DNA of 9,251 nucleotides, from positions 1 through 9,251 of the forward strand of contig JAGVFV010000108.1 in assembly GCA_020057445.1 (NCBI GenBank). Reading direction: 5' to 3'. How positions within the stretch are numbered: the first letter of the stretch is position 1; the number at the start of each line of letters is the position of its first letter. Made by a program: the position numbers and the translations under genes. Below the pieces are notes generated by a model, which saw only the letters and a list, made by a program, of their open reading frames with translations, was not told the origin of the DNA and made no database searches. This document shows positions 1 to 5,857 of this stretch, piece by piece. Source of the DNA: an archaeon (lineage in GTDB: Archaea > Nanobdellota > Nanobdellia > Woesearchaeales > JAHJEM01).

Positions 1-25
1 CGCTGGGAAACGGAGTTTCTCAGCG
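1..25. repeat. Perfect stem-loop, first of a tandem pair
   Basis: The two arms, CGCTGGGAAAC (1-11) and GTTTCTCAGCG (15-25), pair along 11 bp with a single G-T wobble and a GGA triloop. It may be cut by the window edge. It directly abuts a second hairpin at 26-48. The function is not evident: it could be the 3' end of an upstream transcript, or part of a palindromic dispersed repeat. Confidence 0.7.
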
Positions 26-48
26 TCATAGCAACTTCGTTGCAATGA
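26..48. repeat. Stem-loop, second of a tandem pair
   Basis: The arms TCATAGCAAC (26-35) and GTTGCAATGA (39-48) pair as 4 bp, one A-A mismatch, then 5 bp, closed by a TTC triloop. It follows the first hairpin with no gap and has nearly the same size, so the two look like units of one palindromic element. No T-run follows, so it is not a standard intrinsic terminator. Confidence 0.65.
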
Positions 49-86
49 CCTACGGGGACGCAGCACTGTCGATCAAAGGATGAGGG

Positions 87-102
87 ATTTCGAAGGTGCT
101 AA
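87..102 (+). promoter_or_regulatory. Shared 16-nt upstream element, copy 1
   Basis: ATTTCGAAGGTGCTAA occurs here and again, identically, at 953-968. Both copies face the same way and lie just upstream of a predicted TATA box: 31 nt before the box at 134 here, and 35 nt before the box at 1004 in the other case. The conserved position suggests a binding site for a transcription factor acting on both promoters. A dispersed-repeat remnant is the main alternative. Confidence 0.45.
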
Positions 103-126
103 AAATGCAAATTGCCGCATTTTTTG
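101..126 (+). terminator. Inverted repeat followed by a T-run (terminator-like)
   Basis: AAAAATGC (101-108) and GCATTTTT (117-124) form an 8-bp stem with an 8-nt loop, and the T-run is six long (121-126). This could end transcription coming from the left of the window. It sits only a few bases upstream of the methyltransferase TATA box, so an operator role is also possible. The stem is AT-rich and weak. Confidence 0.3.
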
Positions 127-133
127 CCATATC

Positions 134-141
134 TTTAAATA
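134..141 (+). promoter_or_regulatory. TATA box of the O-methyltransferase gene
   Basis: TTTAAATA is an archaeal TATA-like box whose centre lies about 27 nt upstream of ATG 165. That spacing predicts an mRNA that begins at or next to the start codon (leaderless). It supports ATG 165 over the in-frame GTG at 96, which lies upstream of the promoter. Confidence 0.6.
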
Positions 142-164
142 CGGGTAAGGAAAACAAGCCTTGC

Positions 165-914
165 ATGGTGTCGTTTGGCGTGTTCCTGCAGAAGACGGCG
201 AATAGGTTTGGCTATCGTGTCACTTCTCTGAATCTTGATGCAGACCTGGTCATGAAGGAGGACTTTGAAGACCTGTACCAGGCATGCAAGAATTACACCA
301 TGACCTCGAAGGAGCGGGCGTATGCCTTATACAAGGGAGTAGAATACGTGGTTCGTTCTGGCATTTCTGGAGATATTGTGGAGTGCGGGGTGTGGAAGGG
401 AGGAAGTTCCATGCTCATCGCCCGCGCTCTTATGAAGTTTGGAGACAGGAAGAGAAAGCTGTTCCTGTATGATACATATGCTGGCATGCCAGAGCCGTCA
501 AAAGAGGATCTGACTGTCGCGAAGAAATCTGTGATGCAGGTATGGCAGAAAGGCAAGAAGAAGGGATATAACGAGATGAGTTATGCTTCCCTTGATGAGG
601 TCAAGGCTAATATGCACTCGACCGGGTATCCTATGAAGAATATTATCTTTGTCAAGGGAAAGGTAGAGGATACTATTCCAGGAAAGATGCCAGGCCAGAT
701 TTCGCTCCTGCGGCTTGACACTGACTGGTATGAGTCGACAAAGCACGAGCTTGTCCACTTGTATCCGCTGCTATCGCAAAACGGCGTCCTGCTGATCGAT
801 GATTACGGCTGCTATGCCGGCGCAAGGAAGGCTGTCGATGCGTATTTCAGGAAAAAGCCCATTCTCTTGAACAGGATCGACCTGACAGGCAGGATTGGCG
901 TGAAGACAGAATGA
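165..914 (+). CDS. TylF/MycF-family SAM-dependent sugar O-methyltransferase
   Basis: The 249-residue product matches the macrocin O-methyltransferase (TylF) family in length and motifs. Residues about 69-80 give the SAM-binding loop GDIVECGVWKGG. DTYAGMPEP follows near 103-111. The family's metal- and substrate-binding acidic stretch is RLDTDWYEST (about 183-192, D185 and D187), followed by the DDY motif at 212-214. Family members transfer methyl from SAM to a sugar hydroxyl, usually with Mg2+; the acceptor here is unknown. There is no signal peptide or membrane segment, so it should act in the cytosol. ATG 165 was chosen because a TATA box sits about 27 nt upstream; an open frame also runs back to GTG 96. 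Given the CDP-deoxyhexose genes nearby, methylation of a deoxysugar or a finished glycan is a reasonable inference. Confidence 0.85.
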   Translation: MVSFGVFLQKTANRFGYRVTSLNLDADLVMKEDFEDLYQACKNYTMTSKERAYALYKGVEYVVRSGISGDIVECGVWKGGSSMLIARALMKFGDRKRKLFLYDTYAGMPEPSKEDLTVAKKSVMQVWQKGKKKGYNEMSYASLDEVKANMHSTGYPMKNIIFVKGKVEDTIPGKMPGQISLLRLDTDWYESTKHELVHLYPLLSQNGVLLIDDYGCYAGARKAVDAYFRKKPILLNRIDLTGRIGVKTE

Positions 915-952
915 GCAGAAGCTTGGCTCCATTGCTCGTTTTCTCATCGAGA

Positions 953-968
953 ATTTCGAAGGTGCTAA
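953..968 (+). promoter_or_regulatory. Shared 16-nt upstream element, copy 2
   Basis: This is an exact second copy of ATTTCGAAGGTGCTAA (first at 87-102). It lies in the 122-nt gap between the methyltransferase stop and the radical SAM start, 35 nt upstream of the TATA box at 1004. The rest of the two upstream regions is not alike, so the match is not simply a long duplication. Confidence 0.45.
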
Positions 969-1003
969 TCAAATACATACCTTTCTGTTTTAGAGCCGAA
1001 AGC

Positions 1004-1011
1004 TATAAATA
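1004..1011 (+). promoter_or_regulatory. TATA box of the radical SAM gene
   Basis: TATAAATA is preceded by the purine-rich CGAAAG, which could serve as the BRE. The box centre is about 29 nt upstream of ATG 1037, consistent with a leaderless or very short-leader transcript. It indicates that this gene has its own promoter and does not depend on read-through from the methyltransferase. Confidence 0.65.
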
Positions 1012-1036
1012 AAAGCCCCAAGTGTTGGTGTATTGC

Positions 1037-2356
1037 ATGGGTAAGATCTTCCTTGTCAATGTGTACTATCAGGAGTCAGGTTATGGGGATAAACTGAATT
1101 TTCCTCCTGTCGGTCTCGGGTATATTTCTGAGTTCCTTGATGTCAAGGGTGTTGATCATCAGGTGTTTGACATGGGCATCGGTGAGAAGATAGAGGATAT
1201 CCTTGCGCATATCCGGCTTACCCTTCCTTCTTTTGTCGGCATCTCCATCAGCAGCCTGCAGATAGGAAAGACGGCGGAGATCATCAAGAGCATGAAGCGG
1301 GTGTCTCCAAGTACCAAGGTCGTTGTCGGAGGGCCGCACGTGACGACGCAGGGTGTGAAGATCTTCGCAGACATCCCTGAGGTGGATTATGGGATTGTGG
1401 GCGAGGGAGAGGAGTCTTTTTATGAGCTTGTCTCAGGAAAACCAGATGCGATCATCCCAGGTCTCGTATATAAGGAAGGAAATGATGCGAAGGCAAATGA
1501 GCGTCGTATCACTGAGAACATAGATATTATCCCATTCCCAAGGTTCAAGAGGTTCAAGCTTGACCAGTACGGGACAAAGGCGATCCCTATCCTTTCTTCG
1601 CGTGGCTGTCCCTTCAAGTGTATCTTTTGTCAGCAGTCAAGCCTCTTGTCAAAGTCATGGCGGGGTACATCTGCCAGGTACTTTGTGGACGCGATCAAGT
1701 ATTGGGGAGAGCGGGGCGTGCGTGAGATCCATGTTGTGGATGATAATTTTGCATATGACTTGCCACGGTTGAAGCAGATCGCTGACTTGTATGAGAAGGA
1801 GGACGTGTCTGCCATAAAATTGAGCCTTATCGGAGGTGTGCGGATCTCTTCCTCGACTCCTGAGTTGCTTTCGACGCTCAAGCGTCTTGGGGTCGATTAC
1901 ATCTCGTTTGGTGTCGAGGCGTTTGATGATGAGGTCTTGCGCTTCATCAAGAAGGGGACGACCGTTGCGCAGATCGATGAGCGGGTGAAGTGCGCCTGCG
2001 ACATGGGTTTTCGCGTCCGCCTCTTCTTCATCATCGGTTTTCCTTACCAGACAAGAGAGCAATTACGGAAGACGTACAAGTTTGTCTTGAAGTATCCTGT
2101 CTATCAGGTGCGCTTCTTCAACCTCATCCCGTATGAGCATACGTTCCTGAAGGAATGGCTTGACGAGCACGGGACGTTCATCCATTCTCCTGAGGTGTAT
2201 ATGGATGATTTCAAGGCATACCAGGAGATCCCGGTGTTTGAGGCAGAGCATACCATGACTGCAGAAGAGCGCACAGCTGAGCTCAAGGTCGCTGACAGGT
2301 TTGCAAATCTTGTCACTGAGCGTGCTAAGTTCTTGTTTGACGAGATTAAGGACTGA
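1037..2356 (+). CDS. B12-binding-domain radical SAM protein
   Basis: The 439-residue protein has two modules. The N-terminal part (about 1-135) resembles the B12-binding (Rossmann) fold that precedes many radical SAM domains, with VVGGPHVT near 96-103 and VGEGEESF near 122-129. No DxHxxG lower-ligand motif is visible. The radical SAM core follows, with the iron-sulfur CxxxCxxC motif as C191, C195 and C198 in SSRGCPFKCIFC. Further core signatures are VDDNF, SFGVEAF and FFIIGFPY. Proteins of this architecture carry out C-methylations, ring closures and other radical chemistry; the substrate cannot be told from sequence. ATG 1037 was chosen over GTG 1022 because it starts the usual MGKIFLVN strand and fits the TATA spacing. 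Its location beside dideoxysugar genes hints at sugar or lipid modification, but this is inference. Confidence 0.85.
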   Translation: MGKIFLVNVYYQESGYGDKLNFPPVGLGYISEFLDVKGVDHQVFDMGIGEKIEDILAHIRLTLPSFVGISISSLQIGKTAEIIKSMKRVSPSTKVVVGGPHVTTQGVKIFADIPEVDYGIVGEGEESFYELVSGKPDAIIPGLVYKEGNDAKANERRITENIDIIPFPRFKRFKLDQYGTKAIPILSSRGCPFKCIFCQQSSLLSKSWRGTSARYFVDAIKYWGERGVREIHVVDDNFAYDLPRLKQIADLYEKEDVSAIKLSLIGGVRISSSTPELLSTLKRLGVDYISFGVEAFDDEVLRFIKKGTTVAQIDERVKCACDMGFRVRLFFIIGFPYQTREQLRKTYKFVLKYPVYQVRFFNLIPYEHTFLKEWLDEHGTFIHSPEVYMDDFKAYQEIPVFEAEHTMTAEERTAELKVADRFANLVTERAKFLFDEIKD

Positions 2357-2363
2357 GCTGATG

Positions 2364-2530
2364 GGCTCTGTAGAAAGTAAGGGTGAGCGGCATCGGGTGA
2401 GCTTCTATTTGAATGATAATTACTAACTGACAAGGGGGATGACCCCTTTGGGGAATGTCAGTCTTGAAAGGAACCACACAAGAAGCGAACAGCTGCTCAC
2501 CTGAGCGCGAGCGAAACTTTCTACAGAGCC
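2364..2530. mobile_element. 167-bp MITE-like element with 15-bp terminal inverted repeats
   Basis: The ends GGCTCTGTAGAAAGT (2364-2378) and ACTTTCTACAGAGCC (2516-2530) are perfect inverted repeats. The 9 bases flanking the left end (GAGCTGATG, 2355-2363) and the right end (GAACTGATG, 2531-2539) match at 8 of 9, as expected of a target-site duplication. There is no transposase frame inside. The interior has a further inverted repeat, CTGACA/TGTCAG (2427-2432 and 2456-2461), and repeated GGGTGAGC (2381-2388, 2395-2402) that can pair with GCTCACC at 2495-2501. The ends and the 9-bp duplication recall IS903-type IS5-family elements (ends beginning GGCTTTGTTGAA, from memory), but the family is not settled. 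It inserted at the stop codon of the radical SAM gene and just upstream of the next promoter. Confidence 0.75.
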
Positions 2531-2546
2531 GAACTGATGAGTAAAC

Positions 2547-2554
2547 TTAATAAA
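2547..2554 (+). promoter_or_regulatory. TATA-like box of the SDR-rfbH-OYE operon
   Basis: TTAATAAA has its centre about 25 nt upstream of GTG 2576, giving a predicted leaderless start on GTG. The box lies only 7 nt beyond the right target duplication of the MITE-like element, so everything upstream of the core promoter was replaced by the insertion. It is weaker than the box at 1004. Confidence 0.5.
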
Positions 2555-2575
2555 CCGTCCTCCTTTCTCTAAATT

Positions 2576-3526
2576 GTGGCGCATCTGTTCTATAAAGGAA
2601 AGAGCATACTCGTGACAGGAGGCACAGGCTTCATCGGCCTCAACCTTGTCGAAAAGCTGGTGGCGGAGCAGGCAGACATCCGCTGTCTTGTGCAGCCATC
2701 CTCAGACCTCACCAGATTGCAGAAGATATCTCCGCACATACATATCATTGAAGGGGACATGCGGTCTGATGATCCTGCCCTTTGGACACGGGCGACTGCA
2801 GGGGTTGATGTGATTTTCCATCTGGCTGCAGCAGGTGTCGCGACTGCGTTCAAGGAGAACCAGGACATCCCTCTGTTGGTCGATACGAATGTGCTCGGGC
2901 TTGCCCGCCTGGCGAGAGGGGCAAGGGAAAGTGGCGTCCGTAGGCTTGTCATCTCCTCGAGTTTCTGTGAATACGGAAATACAGAGAAAGCGAAGATCTC
3001 TCCTGACGACCCGCTGACGCCGAAGATGGCTTACGCTGCCTCAAAAGCAGGCGCGAGCATGCTTGGAAAGGCGCTCTCTGAGCATATGGAAGTCGTCATC
3101 TTGCGTTCATTCCATCCCTATGGGCCTTATGAGGCAGAACGAAGGCTTGTTCCCTTCCTCATCAGGAATGCGTTCAAGGGAGAGGTATCGAAGCTCACCA
3201 AGGGCGAGCAGGTGTGGGACTTTGTGTATGTGAAAGATGTCGCAGAGGCATTCTTGGCCGCAGGAGAAGCGGTCCTTCCCGAAAGATATCTTGTCCTGAA
3301 TGTCGGTACAGGAAAGGGAATCTCTGTCGCAGAGGTCGCAAAGGCCCTTGCTTCTATCCTTCCCAGTGCGAAGTATGAGCTTGGCGCGATCCCCTACAAG
3401 ACAAAGGATTTATGGCACATGGTGCCCGATGTCTCAAGGACAAAGGATGTGCTCGGCTGGGAAGCGAAAGAGGATATACGGAGCGGACTGAAGAAGACCG
3501 TGGAGTGGTTTAAGAAAAATGACTGA
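2576..3526 (+). CDS. Extended SDR NAD(P)-dependent nucleotide-sugar reductase/epimerase
   Basis: The 316-residue protein is an extended short-chain dehydrogenase. GGTGFIG (15-21) binds the dinucleotide, FHLAAAG (81-87) is the family strand, S127-S129 supply the catalytic serine region, and the YxxxK pair is Y153/K157 in YAASK. PYGPYE near 181-186 and RYLVLNVGTG downstream are typical of sugar epimerases. It begins an operon: its end overlaps rfbH by 8 nt. That linkage suggests it is the C-4 reductase (as in CDP-paratose or CDP-abequose synthase) or an epimerase acting on the RfbH product, but which of these cannot be told from motifs. GTG 2576 is the first start in frame and lies about 25 nt from a TATA-like box; no early in-frame ATG competes. 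Confidence 0.8.
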   Translation: MAHLFYKGKSILVTGGTGFIGLNLVEKLVAEQADIRCLVQPSSDLTRLQKISPHIHIIEGDMRSDDPALWTRATAGVDVIFHLAAAGVATAFKENQDIPLLVDTNVLGLARLARGARESGVRRLVISSSFCEYGNTEKAKISPDDPLTPKMAYAASKAGASMLGKALSEHMEVVILRSFHPYGPYEAERRLVPFLIRNAFKGEVSKLTKGEQVWDFVYVKDVAEAFLAAGEAVLPERYLVLNVGTGKGISVAEVAKALASILPSAKYELGAIPYKTKDLWHMVPDVSRTKDVLGWEAKEDIRSGLKKTVEWFKKND

Positions 3527-4832
3527 ATATGTTGAAAGCAAGGAAAAGGAAGAGTTAAGGAAAAAGATAAATGTTCTCTTGAAGGAATATTATACCAAAT
3601 TTATGGACAAGAAGCAATCGTTTGTCCCTGTCTCTGGGAAGAAATATGACGAGGAGGAATTGTACGCAGTCACCGATGCCCTGCTTGACGGCTGGTGGAC
3701 AGAAGGGCGGCATGCGAAGGAGTTCGAGCGTTCCTTCGCAGAATTCCTCGGGGTGAAGCAGGCACTCGTCGTGAATTCGGGGTCGTCTGCAAACCTTGTG
3801 GCATTCATGGCATTGACCTCTCCTCGGATGAAGGAGCGTCGCATCATGCCAGGCGATGAGGTCATCACTGTCGCAGCAGGCTTTCCGACGACGGTAAATC
3901 CAATTGTCATGGCCGGCTGCATCCCCGTATTCTGTGATGTCGACCTCTCGACGCTGAACATCAGGGTTGATGAGCTTGAGGCCGCTTTGTCGAAGAGGAC
4001 GCGTGCTGTCATGATAGCACATACGCTTGGCAATCCCTTTGATGTGGACGCGGTCCAGGCTTTTTGTAGGAAGCACAGGCTTTTCCTGGTCGAGGATTCC
4101 TGCGATGCCCTCGGATCGACCTATAAGGGGAAGAAGTGCGGCACGTTTGGGGATCTTGCGACTTTCAGCTTCTATCCTGCGCACCACATCACCATGGGGG
4201 AGGGAGGCTGCGTGGTGACGGATGATTCCATCCTTTCGATGGCGTGCCGAAGCGTGCGCGACTGGGGACGGGACTGCTATTGCGCGACAGGGAAGGACAA
4301 TACCTGCGGGAAGAGGTTTTCGTGGAAGCTTGGCGACCTTCCGGAAGGATATGATCACAAGTATATCTTTTCAGACCTTGGCTATAACCTGAAGAACACT
4401 GACCTCAATGTCGCTCTCGGCATTGCGCAGCTGAAGAAGCTCCCGAGATTCATCGAGGCGAGGAAGGAGAATTATCGCCTCCTCAAGGAGGGACTGCAGG
4501 ATCTTGCGCAGTTCATCATCGCAGAGAAGACATTGGGAAGCGATCCTTCCTGGTTCGGGTTTCCCATGACGATAAAAGAAGACGCTCCTTTTTCGAGGAA
4601 AGAGATCATAGATCATCTGACAAAGGAAGGCATTGGCACTCGCCTGCTGTTTGGAGGGAATCTTGCAAAGCAGCCGTATTTCATCGATAGGAAGATCCCG
4701 TTTCGCGTCGCAAAGGATCTCAAGAACACGGATCTGATCATGAAGAACACGTTCTGGGTCGGGACAACCCCTCTTATCGGGAAAGCAGAGCGAGAAAAGA
4801 TCATTGCGTCCATCAGGGGGTTTGTGCGATGA
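3519..4832 (+). CDS. rfbH: CDP-4-keto-6-deoxyglucose 3-dehydrase (RfbH/E1)
   Basis: This 437-residue protein is a DegT/DnrJ-fold PLP enzyme in which the usual catalytic lysine is replaced by histidine: SFYPAHHITMGEGG (217-230) with H222-H223. That is the signature of RfbH/AscC/DdhC, which use PMP to remove the C-3 hydroxyl of CDP-4-keto-6-deoxy-D-glucose rather than transaminating it. The [2Fe-2S] region is present as RDCYC (C253, C255) and DNTC (C263), followed by GYDHKY and LGYNLK. SDPSWFGFP and GTRLLFGGNL in the C-terminal third are also RfbH hallmarks. Length equals the enterobacterial enzymes as I recall them. Only three cysteines of the cluster region are obvious; position 259 is lysine. 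The start overlaps the SDR by 8 nt and the stop overlaps the OYE start as ATGA, so all three are probably co-translated. Confidence 0.93.
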   Translation: MTEYVESKEKEELRKKINVLLKEYYTKFMDKKQSFVPVSGKKYDEEELYAVTDALLDGWWTEGRHAKEFERSFAEFLGVKQALVVNSGSSANLVAFMALTSPRMKERRIMPGDEVITVAAGFPTTVNPIVMAGCIPVFCDVDLSTLNIRVDELEAALSKRTRAVMIAHTLGNPFDVDAVQAFCRKHRLFLVEDSCDALGSTYKGKKCGTFGDLATFSFYPAHHITMGEGGCVVTDDSILSMACRSVRDWGRDCYCATGKDNTCGKRFSWKLGDLPEGYDHKYIFSDLGYNLKNTDLNVALGIAQLKKLPRFIEARKENYRLLKEGLQDLAQFIIAEKTLGSDPSWFGFPMTIKEDAPFSRKEIIDHLTKEGIGTRLLFGGNLAKQPYFIDRKIPFRVAKDLKNTDLIMKNTFWVGTTPLIGKAEREKIIASIRGFVR

Positions 4833-5857
4833 AGCTCCTCACGCCGTGGATGCATCCTCTCCTCGGCCGGTTGAAGGACAGGGTTGTCATGGCGCCGATG
4901 ACAAGGACATTTGCAAAGGAGCATTTGGCCACACCTGACATGCAGGCATATTATGCGCGAAGGGCAAAAGATGGCATTGCGCTGATCATCACAGAAGGGA
5001 TTGTCATCCATCATTCTGGGGACGGGTATAAGAATACGCCGCACATGGAGACGACCGAGCAGGCAGAATCATGGACTTCGGTCGTCGATGCAGTCCATAA
5101 GGAAAAGACAAAGATCTTTTGCCAACTTTGGCATTGCGGCAGGATCTCCCATGAGGAATTTACAGGAGGCACTCCTCCGGTCTCGTCTTCAGCAAAGCAG
5201 GCAGAGGGGATCAGCAGGCAGAACAATAAGCCCTATGCAGTTCCTCGTGCATTGCGGCAAGATGAGATTCCTGATATCATCGAGATGTATCTTGATGCAG
5301 GAAGGAAGGCGCTATCAGTCGGTTTTGACGGTGTGGAATTGCACATGGGTCATGGCTATCTCATCGATTCTTTTTTCGATGCGCGGGTCAATGACAGGAA
5401 AGACGAGTACGGGGGCAGTGTCGACAACAGATGCAGGTTTGCTCTAGAGCTTGTCTCTGCTGCCTTGAAGGAGTTTGGCGAGAAGAGGGTCATGGTCAGG
5501 ATCAGTCCGTCGCGGGAGATGAACGGCCTGTACGAATGGCCTGATATGGACAAGATGATTGCCTATCTCATGCCTGCATTTGATGAGGCGGGTCTTCGCC
5601 TGCTTGATGTGTCCTGCGCACGGTCGAAATACACCCTTACTGCAAAAAACGTTGTGCGGCACGTCCGGCAGTTATGGCCGCATTTTCTCATGTCAGGTGC
5701 ATCATTGACAAAGGAGGAGGCAGAGGAGGAGCTCGTGTTGTTGGACATGATCGTTTGGGGCGAACTCATACTTGCGAATCCTGATTTTGTGACGAGGATG
5801 AGAGAAGGACTTCCACTTCTTTCGTTCCAGCGTGAGATGCTCGGGACGCTTTACTGA
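4829..5857 (+). CDS. Old Yellow Enzyme-family NADH:flavin oxidoreductase
   Basis: The 342-residue protein has the OYE TIM-barrel pattern. APMTR (22-26) and Q99 in CQLWHCGR contact FMN in the family. H172 and H175 in LHMGHGYL match the substrate-carbonyl-binding pair (HxxH). DEYGGSVDNRCRF (192-204) and R224 in VRIS are also standard. Members reduce activated C=C bonds (enones) with NAD(P)H. The strongly conserved G-R near the end, which holds the FMN phosphate, reads WGELILANPDF here (E312 in place of Arg), and the preceding GG reads SGAS. ATGA overlap with rfbH links it to the 3-deoxygenation step, where no E3 reductase is seen. Reduction of the unsaturated sugar intermediate is a reasoned guess. 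The 3' end overlaps the opposing SDR by 7 nt. Confidence 0.88.
   Translation: MKLLTPWMHPLLGRLKDRVVMAPMTRTFAKEHLATPDMQAYYARRAKDGIALIITEGIVIHHSGDGYKNTPHMETTEQAESWTSVVDAVHKEKTKIFCQLWHCGRISHEEFTGGTPPVSSSAKQAEGISRQNNKPYAVPRALRQDEIPDIIEMYLDAGRKALSVGFDGVELHMGHGYLIDSFFDARVNDRKDEYGGSVDNRCRFALELVSAALKEFGEKRVMVRISPSREMNGLYEWPDMDKMIAYLMPAFDEAGLRLLDVSCARSKYTLTAKNVVRHVRQLWPHFLMSGASLTKEEAEEELVLLDMIVWGELILANPDFVTRMREGLPLLSFQREMLGTLY

Noticed and set aside
96..164. N-terminal extension of the methyltransferase from GTG 96
   Set aside because: A TATA box at 134-141 lies inside it, at leaderless distance from ATG 165, and the extension shows no TylF-family motif.
1022..1036. GTG 1022 as start of the radical SAM protein
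   Set aside because: ATG 1037 gives the usual strand start MGKIFLVN and fits the TATA spacing slightly better; the five extra residues add nothing recognisable.
2104..2433. 109-codon minus-strand frame over the radical SAM 3' end and the MITE-like element
   Set aside because: It is antisense to a clear gene for most of its length, has a serine-rich shadow composition, and carries no motif.
2355..2540. The 2364-2530 region as a structured ncRNA, with CTGATGA at 2534-2540 as a box C
   Set aside because: Perfect terminal inverted repeats with near-identical flanking 9-mers fit a transposon better, and no paired box D with guide spacing was seen.
3555..4358. 267-codon open frame on the minus strand inside rfbH
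   Set aside because: It is fully antisense to a gene with strong motif evidence and encodes a low-complexity, Arg/His-rich sequence without recognisable domains.
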